Positions 33,293 through 44,339 of a stretch of 64,000 nucleotides of DNA are shown here, piece after piece. The position numbers and the translations under genes were made by a program. A model generated the notes under the pieces. It worked only from the letters and a program-made list of their open reading frames with translations. It had not been told where the DNA came from and did no database searches. Source of the stretch: Ursus arctos (Eukaryota > Chordata > Mammalia > Carnivora > Ursidae); assembly GCF_023065955.2 (NCBI RefSeq), contig NW_026622985.1, positions 2,626,001 to 2,690,000 of the forward strand. Reading direction: 5' to 3'. Within the stretch, counting starts at the first letter, position 1; the number at the start of each line of letters is the position of its first letter.

Positions 33293-34304
33293 TGATGTGG
33301 GAAACAAAGGCAGAAGGAAATGTAGATAAAATTAAATGTCCTTATAACCTGCAGACCATTGACAAATACTTGAGATAGGCAGAGTAGGATGTGGGAAAAA
33401 TGAGTTAGGGGTCGAAGCCGACGGCCAAGAAAGAATTCTTGAGTGGTCTTTGGTGCCAAAAGGTGGCTTCATTAAAGCATGGGGACAGGATCCATGGGCA
33501 GAAAGAGCTGCACTGGGGTCAGGAGGAGTGGCCCATTATATACATTCAAGTTGGGAGGGAGTTAGGGATAGCATAAGTCTCTAGGGAATTTGGAAGCAAG
33601 GTTTCCAGGACCTTGAGGGGCTAGCTCTTGCTGAGAAAAGGTCGTTTATTACTGTCTAATAAAACCTGAGTCATGAGAACCTTCAGATGTATATGGGCAG
33701 GTCGTATGTTTGGGGATGATTACCAACATGTATGTTGGGGGGTTTAGAGGTAAAGGAAGTTTCCAAAGGAATTTTTATATGTTAGAGTAGATTCACAGGA
33801 TGGGGGCTGGGGCAGAGGTCATGCTAGGATTATCTTTGCCTTTAGGGAAGTATTAACATTGAGGCAGTTGAGTCCTTAGAGGAGTGTCACTCTGCCTGTT
33901 TCAAGGACTTGTCAGTGTGTTGTAGGTAGTGAGGAAATTCAGTAATTTTTCTTCTACCTTTGCTTCCCACATCATATAACATTCCTCCAGGAAAGTCCCA
34001 ACCATCTTAAAGTTAATACTTTGCTAGAGGGAAAGCAACCTTAGTTTGAAAATAGCTAGACCTCCAGTATCCTGAGAGTCCTTTTTAGTATATGAAAGTC
34101 CTTTTGGAAACCTCGCTTTTTCCTTACCTCCCCTAACTCCCAAGTATATAATCAGCCATTCCTGACAACCCCAGTGCAGCTTCTCTTTCTACCCATGGGT
34201 CTCCATGCTTTAATAAAACCACCATTTTGCACCAAAGATGTCTCAAGAATTCTTTCTTGGCTATTGGCCCCAGACCCCACCAACACTACTCAAAAACCAT
34301 ATCA
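33293..34304 (+). mobile_element. Class I ERV solo LTR inside Tigger, itself interrupted
   Basis: A TG...CA LTR (TGATGTGGGAAACAAAGG ... AAAAACCATATCA) flanked by a 4-bp duplication ACAA (33289-33292 and 34305-34308), as expected for gammaretrovirus-like ERVs. Its own sequence is 33293-33389 plus 33975-34304 (about 427 bp). It includes a TATA-like GTATATAATC near 34144, a polyadenylation signal TTTAATAAAACC near 34208, and an R/U5-like CACCAAAGATGTCTCAAGAA. A second LTR of the same family interrupts it. No internal viral genes are present. Confidence 0.82.
33390..33974 (-). mobile_element. Second LTR of the same ERV family, nested in reverse
   Basis: On the minus strand this reads TGATGTGGGAAGCAAAGG, then U3 text, a TATATAATGGGCC box, CTTTAATGAAGCCACC, CACCAAAGACCACTCAAG, and an end CATTTTTCCCACA. 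It is about 585 bp and sits within the U3 of the plus-strand LTR, in opposite orientation. The target-site duplication could not be resolved. No coding sequence. Confidence 0.78.
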
Positions 34305-34615
34305 ACAATACTTCAAAATTTTCATTGCTATTAATATTTATTATGGTGATCTGTGATCAGTGATTATAACACTCTAAAAGCCCAGATGATGGTTACCGTT
34401 TTTTAGCAATGTTTTAAATTATGTACTTTTTTTTTAGACATAGTGCTATTGCATACTTAACAGACTGCAGTATAGTGTAAACATAACTTTTATATGTGCT
34501 TGGAAACCAAAAAGTTAATCTGACTCATTTTATTGCAATATTTGCATTGTTGCTGTGGTCTGGAACCAGAGGGTCTAGCCCCAGAACTCTCCAGTAAGTC
34601 TGAGGTATGCCTGTA

Positions 34616-35024
34616 TTACATACAACAACTTCGAGGAAGCAGAAAATGCAGAAATAAACTAAAATTCTTATTCAAAACAGAATAAAAATTCAGGTAGGAC
34701 AGGATGGAAAACAATCAACAGAAAGTTTCCAACAGAATTTTCTACCAGAATGAGAATGGAAAAAAAAACCCATATTGAAGTTGACAATGTTGATTTCACC
34801 TGAGCCTAGTTAAGAAATCCCCCAGCCTTTTGTATTCTAGGGAATAGCTCACTGCAAAGAACCACTCTTCCTCTGATTTATCTAAAACCCTTATCCTAAA
34901 TCCTTTTCTAGGACGAGGTCAGACACGTCTTCCAAATCCCCCTTGTTTAGATCACAAATGATTAGCTGAATGGTTTGTCTCCACCAATTTGGCCAAAACG
35001 CCTGTTAATTTTGATGTCTTATTT
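34616..35024. other. Unique or ERV-adjacent sequence; no gene seen
   Basis: The stretch 34780-35020 is near an LTR and could be ERV-related, but it was not assigned. Confidence 0.35.
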
Positions 35025-35690
35025 TGGAATATTGGTAGGTTTGGTGGGGTCCAGAGCCCATGATCAAGAAAGAGTTCTTGAGATGTCTTTGGTGCAAAAG
35101 GTGGTTTTATTAAAGCACGGGGACAGGACCCATGGCCAGAAGGAGCCACTACACGGGGGTGGGGGAGTGGGGGTTGTTGAGGGGTGGCCGATTATATACT
35201 TAGGAGCGGGGATGCTGAGGAAAAAGAGAGATTTTCAAATAACTTTCATATGCTAGAGAGGACCTAAGAGATACTGGAGGCCTTGCCATTGTCAGGTTAA
35301 GGTGGTTTTTCCCTCTAGCAAGGCATTCACATGAAGATAGTTGAGAGCTTCCTGGAGGAACGTTAAGCTCTGCCTGCCTCAAGTATCTGTCAATGGGCTG
35401 CAGGTTTTAAGGACGTTTAATTTCGTTTACATTTCCTTCTGGAAGTTAGGTTTTTAATAAGAATGTTTTTTTTTTTTTTCTTGTAGATGACTAAAACATT
35501 TGTAAACTGTGAAGGACTGTGATCTCTATAAGTTAACCATTTTTTTTTTCCTTCCCTTAGCTTTAGGGCAGCCAGGAGTGCAAGAGGAAGGTCACACAGA
35601 TCCCTCCAGGGAGGGGGGTGGGGATGGGGTGGGGGGGGTGTCAGCTTGTGCTTTGTCCTCAGCTTCCTTCTGTGCCCTCCTCAATTTGAC
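35025..35690 (-). mobile_element. ERV LTR, same family, with extended U3 or adjoining internal sequence
   Basis: On the minus strand: a U3 with CAGAAGGAAATGTAAACG, 'GGAGGAACG...' reversed, TATA-like GTATATAATCGG, CTTTAATAAAACCACC, CACCAAAGACATCTCAAG, and an end CAATATTCCA. The core LTR is about 35025-35450. Text at about 35565-35690 (GTCAGCTTGTGCTTTGTCC on plus) recurs at 37910-37930 next to the fourth LTR, so it is probably also element-derived. Element boundaries on the right are uncertain. Confidence 0.7.
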
Positions 35691-35699
35691 CTGAGGCTT

Positions 35700-36035
35700 C
35701 ACCCCTCACCCAGCTCCCTGGACTTCGACTTCTCTTCCTCCACCAGCTTAAGCAGCAACAAAAGGTAAAAACAACCCCTCCTTAAGCACCCCTCCCAAAA
35801 ATCAATGGACCTCAGGGGACAAGTTCCCTGATCCACTGACCTATCACAGCACCTGTTCAGCCACACCGCACACCCAATTCTTTCCAACCTTGTTTACTCT
35901 ATCCTATGACAGAAAATCCTTTCTGCTTGACCTTTAGGACACTTCTAGTCTTACACTTGGAGGGCTCTCCCTCAAGTAATATCCCTCTTCCTATAGCAAC
36001 AGTCTTTTTGAGTAAAGTCTCCCCTCACCTAAATC
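35700..36035 (+). mobile_element. Possible ERV-derived remnant
   Basis: C-rich text ending 'GGAGGGCTCTCCCTCAAGTAATATCCC...GAGTAAAGTCTCCCC' has the flavour of a gammaretroviral LTR U5 region, and it lies among related LTRs. No family assignment could be made. Confidence 0.3.
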
Positions 36036-36039
36036 CAGA

Positions 36040-36660
36040 TTGGCTTTTTTTTTTTGATGAAGTTAAGAGAAATAAAGAAAAATCCAGCCTAAAAATTTTA
36101 GGTACTGCTAAGAGGAGTGTTAAATCAGAACAGATGTGATATCAAAGCAAAACAAAACACTTTTTTGAGCTAAATAAGAACTCCGTACGACAAAAATATA
36201 TTCCAAGTGGGGAAAATGAGTTTTAAAACACCGTGAAATCACTAGAAGAAAATATAAACGAACAACTCACAGAGAGGATTCATGGTTTACGTATGTTCTC
36301 TCCCCAGTACACAAGCTCTCTGGGCGTGTCACACAGTCTAGCAGCTTTAAATGCAACACAAGCATGGATAGCTCATGAATGTATGTTCTAGCCCCAGTTA
36401 CTCCACTGCATTCCAGGCTCACAGAACGAGCTACTTGCTGGATTTCTCCTCATTAACTACAAAGAATCTTCAATTTCCCAAGTCCAGGCAGAACTGTTCA
36501 CTTTTGCAGCTCTTTCCCAAATCATTTCAACAGCAGGGGCTCGAACTAGAAACTGTGGGCTCATTGATGTTCTTAATTGTTGGGGCCCCAAATTCCAGAA
36601 GTGATTTTTGTTTTTATTTCATAACTTAGTTCAAGAGTAAATTCTGCCGCGTCTGTATAT
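36040..36660. other. Unique sequence; no gene seen
   Basis: The 84-codon frame 36375-36629 shows no recognisable domain. Confidence 0.4.
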
Positions 36661-36671
36661 AAAACACACCT

Positions 36672-37012
36672 CAGGTCAGACTCGTTCTCTTGCCTCTGCC
36701 TCTAAGATGCGAGGCCAGGCCACCACGTTTCTCACCTGAACTACTTTAGTGACCTCCTTTCTGGTCTCCCCGCTTCCTTGCCTGCCCCTATTCCTTTCCT
36801 TTCCTTATATAGCTCACAGAATGTTCTTTGAAATTGCATATCACTGCTTTCTTCAAGACTCTCCAATGATCCCTTTTGAATAACAGCCAAAGCCCTTGCA
36901 AGATCTGCATTGCCCCATCTATTACCCCTAAGCTCTCCCTGAAGACAGGGTTTCTTCTGCCACTCAAAGCCACCTGCTTTATTCTTGCTTTAAGGTCCTT
37001 ATCTGAGCAGTG
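36672..37012 (+). mobile_element. LINE-2 (L2) 3' fragment
   Basis: The L2 3' text is in order: 'CACCTGAACTACTTTAGTGACCTCC', 'CTGGTCTCCCCGCTTCC', 'CACAGAATGTTCTTTGAAATTGCATATCACTG', 'CTCCAATGATCCCTTTTG', 'GATCTGCATTGCCCC'. Confidence 0.75.
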
Positions 37013-37544
37013 TCAACATACCATAAATTCCATATATAATAACTTCTCATTTTTACATTCCTGATGTGTCATGCAGGGATTTTGTATTTTTCATGGTTAA
37101 TGGTAAAACTGAAAGCAACATAAATAAGTGGAATGCTCTCATTTTTCATAATTTTAATGCATTGGTGACTTAATGGAATATTAGGCTTTTTTTTTTCTCT
37201 ACAAAAGTATGCAATATTGAGAAAGTATTGAGTTTTTTTAAAGTATTGAGTTTTTTAAGAGAAGATCTGCAATAATCAATAAAGAAGTAACAAAGTAAAC
37301 ACCACGAACAAAAGAACAGCAAAGAACAAGCAAATTGGATTCTTTCTCTAAATGTATTCAGTCAAACTTCTTAGTGTTTTTAAAACAACAATATGTATTT
37401 GGAATAAAAACACAGATTTGTCTTCTAGTAACAGATAACCTTGTCAAAGAAGAGAACAAGTCACACAATGACAAACAGTAGAAGTTGTAATTACTGAAAA
37501 ATCAAAAGTAATTCCCTTCCACGAACTACCCAATTGATGTAGTT
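37013..37544. other. Unique sequence; no gene seen
   Basis: AT-rich with no recognised features. Confidence 0.4.
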
Positions 37545-37945
37545 TGGGAATGTTGGTGAGGTCGGGACCCAGTGGCCCAAGAGGTGATTCTTCAGACACC
37601 TTTGGTGCAAAAAGGTGATTTTATTAAAGCACAGGGACGGGACCCCTGGGTAGAAAGAGAAGCTGCACTAGGGATGTGAAGAATAGCTGACTTCTATACT
37701 TGGGAGTTGGGGGACATAAGGACAAAGGGTAGGATCCAAAAGGATGTCCTTATGCTAAAGAAGACCCTCAAGATACAGGAGGACTTGCTATAATCAAGCT
37801 CAGGTTGCTTTTCCCTCTAGCCAAGTATTAACATCAAGATAAGTTTCCTGGAGGAATGTCACCTGTATCCCATCCAGGAGTGGGGAGGGGGGAGGCGGGA
37901 GGGTGCAGGGTGTCAGCTTGTGTTTTGTCCTCAGCACCCTTCACT
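37545..37945 (-). mobile_element. ERV LTR, same family (fourth copy)
   Basis: The plus-strand edge TGGGAATGTTGGTGAGG matches the corresponding edge TGGAATATTGGTAGG of the copy at 35025. On the minus strand: CATTCCTCCAGGAAAC, CTTTAATAAAATCACC, GCACCAAAGGTGTCTGAAG. The upstream end on this strand is taken at the shared GACAAAACACAAGCTGACACC. It has the polyadenylation signal but no coding sequence. Confidence 0.75.
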
Positions 37946-38267
37946 CATCACAGTGCAGTTGAAAATCACACCGCTGCAGAGTGCCCAGTAACTGCAGGTG
38001 GACAACATCTCAACCAGAACAGAGGCCTGGGTGATATGTCGGAGTGTCAGCTCCCAGAAGTGAAAGTCATAAAATAAAATCCCTGAAAATAAAAGACTAG
38101 AAAACAGAGGCATGTCTAAGTTGCAAACTAAATATTGAGGTCTACTGGAATATCTTTTACATATAATTAAATTGTAACCTTAAAACTAAATTTTAAGATA
38201 AGAAATAAGGAAATTCCAGGACTTAATTATGCCCTAAGTTTAATTTAAGCAATTATGGAGGTGCACT
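37946..38267. other. Unassigned sequence; no gene seen
   Basis: The part to about 38080 may still belong to the adjacent ERV relic. The rest is AT-rich. Confidence 0.35.
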
Positions 38268-38284
38268 AAGTCTCAGACACAATA

Positions 38285-38467
38285 GTGATGCCTGGGTGGC
38301 TCAGTCCATGAAGCATCTGCCTTCAGCTCAGGTCGCAACCCCGGGGTCCTGGGATTGAGCCCTGTGTCGGGCTCCCTGCTCAGTGGAGAATTTACCCTCT
38401 CCCTCTCCTGCTCCCCTGCTTGTGCTCTTACTCTCTGTCAAATAAATAAATAAAATCCTTAAAAAAA
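38285..38467 (+). mobile_element. Can-SINE
   Basis: A full copy; target-site duplication 15/17 (AAGTCTCAGACACAATA 38268-38284; AAGTCTCAGGCATAATA 38468-38484). Confidence 0.96.
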
Positions 38468-38484
38468 AAGTCTCAGGCATAATA

Positions 38485-40216
38485 ATGTCACTGCATTTAA
38501 TACAAAATCAGGTCTTCTGTGATCGTTATTTCTCACATTCAAAAATTTTATATGTCTATAACCATTTTTAAGTTCACCCGAAGAATGTTTGAGGTGATGG
38601 TATCAATAGCTTATCTTGGAAATAATGAGGTTTTTTCTTCCTCTAAGTCATTTGTTGGCACAGATTCTATTTACAACAAAAAATTAGAAAACTGGATTTT
38701 TACATATTGCTTGATTCTCTATAAATATGGATGGAATCCTCTACCGTGCATAAAGTAACAATTTACTTGTGTGTTCAAAAATATTTTCCCAAAACATGTT
38801 ATGAAAATGTATTTTGGATTGAAGCAGCAAATTACACAAAGGTGAATGTTGAACAGAAATTACTACCATAATTTTAACCATGTTAGACAATTTTGGAGAC
38901 TGTAATGGTAGAGTAAATTGTCTTCTTCAAAGCAGCCTGGTTGGGAATGAAAGAAAAAGTAAACCAAAAAAAAAAAAAAAAAAAAGTAGCCCCAGGCTCA
39001 AAGGGGCTGGACCTTCAAAAGCCACAAATCCCAGATAATAGTGGTAATGCGCCCCAGGCCTTGCAGCAACTCTGCCCACGGTACCTCTGTGATGTGGACT
39101 TAGGGAAGAGGCCTCCTCATTATCCATCTGATGAATGGAAACTGTGTAAATATGTTATATAAAGTATGTGTGCAGAATAGCATCTGGACTAGCTTGAATA
39201 ATTTCCAGCAGATTTTTAATTCCTTTTAATTCTTCCCACCAACAAACCTTTGGACCAAACTGAATATTTTTTATGCTGTAATCTACAAGAAAAGTGAACA
39301 GTAATTTAATTGACTACGTTAAACCAGGATGACTTGATCCAACCAATTGTCACTCACTATCATTTTACCTGGACAGCACCCCTTGTCATGAATATGACTG
39401 ACGGAGCATGACAATGTGATGATTCTCTCTGAGCTTTGGGTCAATACTGAAGGCCTTCTTTCTTCTCTCAGGAAAACAACAACAACAACAATAAAAAACC
39501 AGACAAATAAGATCAGGTCTCAGACACTGTAAAACAGAGCAATTATAATGCCATGCGTGATCCGTTACAACCAGCAGTCATGGCCTGGTGTCTATCCTCT
39601 AGTACGTGTCTCAACGTAGGCCAGTTTTGCTGCTTTGTCAGATCTGTCCTTGCTTGAAACATTGCTTCCAAAGCAGTGAGTCATCCCTCACTGGTTTCCT
39701 TTCTCCCAAGATCCAGTCAGAAGCAATGGAGAAAGGACAGACCCTCATTATTGCATCCCCAGATCATCTGACTTGGGAAGATAGATTGTTTATGCTAACA
39801 TGGAAAATCAAGCCTTTCCTTTGGCTTGGATTGGTGATTCAAAAATAATCTAAACTTGTTATGACATTTGTATTTCTTCTTCCAAGAGGGAGAAAATCAT
39901 AACAATATTATGCAGGGAAGTTGTGACACTTCGGCGGACAACTAGTTTACCTTTATCATCCTCAGCCTGATTTGTTTTTTCTGATCATCTTAGAGAAAAA
40001 TTTAAAAATACTTATAAAGTAGCTTTCTAGAGATATCTTCTATATCAAAACATTTTTAGAACAGTTTTCTTAGGAAAGTAGTGCACATCCAGTATAGGGA
40101 AATGGAAGTACGAATAGTGCAGGGAGAATGCAGTCCCATGAGCTGGAGACGATACCCCATATGTACAACACCAGCCTATTCCCCGAGTGCCTTGATCAGT
40201 TATTTACTGTTTTAAA
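38485..40216. other. Unique sequence; no gene seen
   Basis: Includes a pure A tract (38968-38986) and a (CAA)n run (39477-39494). Frames of 73 codons (38941-39162) and 80 codons (39606-39848) were examined and not recognised. Confidence 0.4.
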
Positions 40217-40229
40217 AACACAAACAGAA

Positions 40230-40416
40230 GGTCACCGGAGGGGAGGTTGGTGGGGAGATGGGTGAAATAGGTGTTGGGGAAGAAGGAGCGCACCTGCTGT
40301 GATGAGCACTGGGTGATGTATGGAAGTGTTGAATCACCAGATTGTACACCTGAAACTAATACAGCACTCTCCGTTAACTAACTGGAATTTACAGAAATAA
40401 TAATAATAAACAAAAC
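40230..40416 (+). mobile_element. 5'-truncated carnivore L1 3' end
   Basis: Colinear with the L1 3' UTR: 'GGGGAGATGGGTGAAATAGG', 'GATGAGCACTGGGTGATGTA', 'GAATCACCAGATTGTACACC', 'TGAAACTAATACAGCACTC', then an (AATA)n tail. Confidence 0.88.
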
Positions 40417-43250
40417 TAAATGAGGGCACCTTTTTGGGAAGATATCTAAAATAAAGATGTTTCAACCATTTTACCCACCAAAAAATGAATGAAGTAAGGA
40501 TATTTAAAACTTTGTTATATCACATCTTTTCAAATTACTTCAAGGCTGACATCTAAAGAATTTTAACGTAAAATAAAACAATCAGTTTGTACTTGGATAC
40601 GTCTCATCTTCTCCAAACACGTAACACTGATAGATTAAATATAAAAAGGAAACAAAAATGCATAGCTGGGCTCATATGTAAGAAAATGCTCCAATGTACC
40701 CTAGATAGAGGGGAAATGCAAGTAGTAAAGAGAGCAAAAGGGACAACCTGTTGGGGTCTGGAATGGGAATCAGCAGGGGCCTGAGAGTTCAGCTCCGTAG
40801 TAGGGACTAACAGCAGCTCTCACACCAGGGACCTGAGTAGGTCTCCTGGGATAGAGATCTCTCAGGAAGGAGGCAAAAGGAGGGGAAAAAAAGAACTATT
40901 GTTTATTCCTAACTTGGGGCTATTTCTTCAAGAGAAAGTTTGGGCTTAGGGAAGCAGGATTAAGACTTACTATTAAATGCACCTGCCTGATAAACCACCG
41001 TGTTATCAGAGTAGATGTCAAGTGGGTATAAAAGAAACCAAGTAGAATGGCCTATATAAGTTAGAGATTCGTTTCTGATTTGTCTGCATGGAGTAAGAAA
41101 TTTACTGCCTGACTCAGTCAGGGTCCAAAATGGCAGGTGTGTTTGGCTATCCCTACTCTGTGGCTTCTGGCCCTGGGTGCAGGGTGGTAATAACACTTGC
41201 ATTCATCTCCCAGCTAGTGGGAGAAATGTGAAAGCAAAACAAAACAAAACTTTAGAGTAAGATTCTATTTAAGATGTGAGGGGAGAAAAAGCTTTCCTTT
41301 ACCCTCTTATGCTCTGGAAGTTGGGCCATGTGAATTAAGTTCACCAAAAACATTCCCCCAAAACAAGCAAACAAACAAAACAAAACAAAAACCAAAATTA
41401 TGGAGGAAAGCAATCTGGATTTATTTATATTTTTATATGTACAGGAGTTCACAGTGAAGAAGTGAAATTCAAAGTTTTTAGATGTGAGAGCATCTATACT
41501 CTTTTAACAAAGGAAAGAGGGTTTGGGCTTCAAAGAACAATAAAATGTGAGGAAGTGCCTAGGAAATATACAGGGGAATTAAGAGAAGATTTGAGTTGTT
41601 CTAGTAAAGTTTGTTTATACAGACTCATCCTCTTCACTGGTAGGGATTGCTGTTCTCATCCTGGCACAGGAGATTGGGGAAATGCATGCTACCTTTACAA
41701 AGGGAAATTTATGCCCTACTTCTAGGCAGACAAGGGGAGGGAAGAGAAGACTTCCTGTATCTTTTGATTCTTAGCTGTTTTCAGCTCAAAAGAATATTTA
41801 ACATATTTTGGTGTAGCATGTATGATCCACCGCAAAAAAAGGGGCCAGAATGTTTCAATTCACTTTCCATTTTCCCTAACTAGGCACATGCTCACCAGTA
41901 GCTAACAAGAATGTCCTAAAATTTAGTATCCGGCTGGGTGCCATGGATTCAGCGGAGAGTGGGTAGGGGAACATGTGGGGAGTGTTCTATTTCTAAAGGA
42001 AGAGTGAGAGGCTGGGCAGTGAGAGACAGCTAGCTGTTTCCACCGCAATCTGTTATTCCAGCCATCCAAAGTTTCAGTCCCTCACACATTCACCCTTACC
42101 AAGGACCTGGATGTTCATGCTGTAGAGAAAAGGGGGAGGATGGAACCATAATCTGCTTTCTTAGGGATTGGGGAGTGGGTGGCAAGGAATCAGATACTTC
42201 AGCCTGAGAAAGTGCTGTCCTTTGTCATGCTGTAGCCAATGTTTACTAAAACAGTCACTTCAACAGTTTGGAAGACAGATGATGATACCAAGAGCCTCAA
42301 GCTGTGGAGATATGGAAAAGCAGAATGCCTGTGGGTGTTGGGTCCTCCTTTGCTGCTTTGAGCATCATGCTACAAGTGAGACCTACTGGGGCAGGGAGTG
42401 GCCGGTTTGCAAACTGGTGATTGAAGGGACTTCTCCTGAGAAGGGCGGCTCACCTCTGGCGGCCCAAAATCTAAATGATCTGACAGTCCACTGAGAGGAG
42501 ACCTCACACAATTAAAGGAGTCAGTACCCCAGACAACAGAAAATAGGACCTCCTTGAAGGCTTCCCCCAAAGCCGTCCCTTCCTTTAAGACAAGGAGAAT
42601 CAGTCCAAAGGCAAGGATGAGCCCTTTCCTCCCAACCTGGCCTTTCAGAAGGTCCCAAGCTTAGCCAGTGACAACAAATCAAGAGAAGGAAAGGTGGGCC
42701 ACGCACAGAGGCCAGTTAATAAAAAAGAAGTTTGGTAAGTTCAGAGTCAAAATAGAGAGTGAAAGTTGAGTGTTGTTATTTTGGTTATCATTGCATTGCT
42801 CAAAAATAGAATCTCAGTGATATTTTTAAAGAATCATATGGCACATGAAAGGAAAGCTTGGCCTAAATAAGCAACCCACAGGCTCCCAAATTGGATGAGC
42901 AAAAGGAGGGCATCTCCCGAAATGTGCTCTGTAGACAGAGGGCTCTGGAGGGAGTTGGATACAGGGACCCTTAGAGCAAGTGGGCTGACCGCCACAGCTC
43001 TCTCTCAAACCACCGGTCCGAAGCCTCTGATGCTGCTTCCTCTCTTTGCCATGTGATTTCTCCTCTAAAATCTTGATTAGATTGGGCCCTGAACTCTTGA
43101 GAACAGCCACGGAGCCACAGATATTCATGCTTCTTAAACCTTTGTCATCAACAGCGACCGGGGGGTTTTGCCTCAATTTTGTGTCCTACTCTCATAGGCA
43201 TTCACCTGATTGGTGGAACCTAATGTAAATCTAAAAGGCTATGCTCAATG
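40417..43250. other. 2.8 kb of unassigned, moderately GC-rich sequence
   Basis: The longest stretch here without a recognised repeat. Many 60-116 codon frames on both strands overlap one another (for example 42168-42494 plus and 42826-43176 minus), with no domain, signal or intact family. Decayed ERV or LTR material is possible near 41600-41850. No gene can be supported. Confidence 0.4.
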
Positions 43251-43254
43251 GCGA

Positions 43255-44131
43255 AAGACTTTAAAGTAATATATACAAAGTGAAAACAGAAAATCACTTT
43301 AAAATTTTGGAAGAAAATATAAGAATATTTCATGAGTGCAAGTTAGGGAATAACTTCTTAAACATGATGCAAAAGTAAATAAAATAAAATGAAAATTTAA
43401 TATGATTAACTACATTAATAATTAACGCCCATGCTACATAAAGAGCCCACAAACAGATAAAAGTTAAGCATGCCACAGCCGGGCAGAATATGTGCATAAA
43501 AAATAAATAGACAGTGGACTTGTATTCAGAAAATTGAATAAATATGAATCCTTAAAAATAAAGAGAGTTAACCAGAGAGAAAAGGGGACATAGATCATCA
43601 ATCATCTAATCAAGGAAATGGAAACATCCAGGGATACTGAATAGCTTAAAAGTTTGTCAATCTTAACAGCAAGCATTAAAAAAAAAAAAAAAGCAATGGA
43701 ATATAACTGGCAATATTTTAGAAGTTGGCCTAATACTAAAATAAGGAGAAGAGACAGAAATATAGTATAGATTGCATTTCCAATATGCATAACCAACGCT
43801 TCCATGTCTAGTAACATGGGCTCTAAGAAACCATGGGCACAAGCATAAAGGGGCATGTAGAAGTCTATTCATTCCAACATTGTTTATAAAACAGGAAAAG
43901 TGAGAAAAAATTACCATCCATTCATGAGGGAAGGGGTAGATAATTTGAGCCATATCCTCAAATGGGATTGCACGTGCCAGTTAAAATAAACCAAACTACC
44001 TGTACCAAAATGTGTTAATCTCAAAAACGAGAAGATCAGTTGACATGGACTGCATTGTACCATGTTTATAGAATGACAAAAGAATAGTACTTATACCCAT
44101 GGAGTAATATTGTGAGGATGTATAAATCAAG
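43255..44131 (+). mobile_element. Old L1 (L1ME/L1MC-like) ORF2 end and 3' region
   Basis: Sense L1 text: 'TTTGGAAGAAAATATAAGAATATTTCATGAG', 'GGAATAACTTCTTAAACATGATGC', 'AACATTGTTTATAAAACAGG', 'CAAACTACCTGTACC', 'TACCATGTTTATAGAATGAC'. All frames are broken. Confidence 0.62.
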
Positions 44132-44146
44132 AATACTATTTTTCTC

Positions 44147-44324
44147 AGGGTGCCTGGGTGGCTCACGCAGTTGTGGCTGCCTTCAGCTCAGGTCATGATC
44201 CTGGGGTCCTGGGATTGAGCCCCACATTGGGCTCCCTGCTCAGTGGGGAGTCTGCTTCTCGCTCTCTCCTCTCATGCTCTCTCTCTCTGTCTCTCTCAAA
44301 TAAATAAATAAAATCTTAAAGAAA
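44147..44324 (+). mobile_element. Can-SINE with perfect TSD, at the end of old L1
   Basis: A perfect 15-bp target-site duplication AATACTATTTTTCTC (44132-44146 and 44325-44339) encloses a full copy. Confidence 0.97.
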
Positions 44325-44339
44325 AATACTATTTTTCTC

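Larger units (their letters stand above)
32869..34613 (+). mobile_element. Tigger1-type non-autonomous transposon, interrupted twice
   Basis: The 5' end is near CAGACACGTATCGTTTACTG, followed by 'CACAGATAATGAATTTTTAC', 'GAAGGTTTGTGGCAACCCTG' and 'CACATTTTGGTAATTCTCAC'. After the insertions, 'TTATGGTGATCTGTGATCAG' is joined directly to the 3' part ('GCCCAGATGATGGTTACCG') and the 3' terminus GTCTGAGGTATGCCTG. The join removes the whole transposase gene, so this is an internally deleted derivative; carnivore Tigger1a copies have this form, to my recollection. TA follows the right end (34614-34615). A Can-SINE (33019-33225) and an LTR (33293-34304) are nested inside. Confidence 0.88.

Noticed and set aside
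35025..37945. Complete endogenous provirus
   Set aside because: Only LTR-type sequence was recognised. No gag, pol or env-like reading frame is visible between the two same-strand LTRs, so a provirus cannot be claimed.
38941..39162. 73-codon frame with a lysine-rich start after an A tract, considered as a processed pseudogene
   Set aside because: The A tract lies at the 5' side of the frame on the plus strand and no target-site duplication or known protein similarity is seen. On the minus strand the frame lacks a recognisable product.
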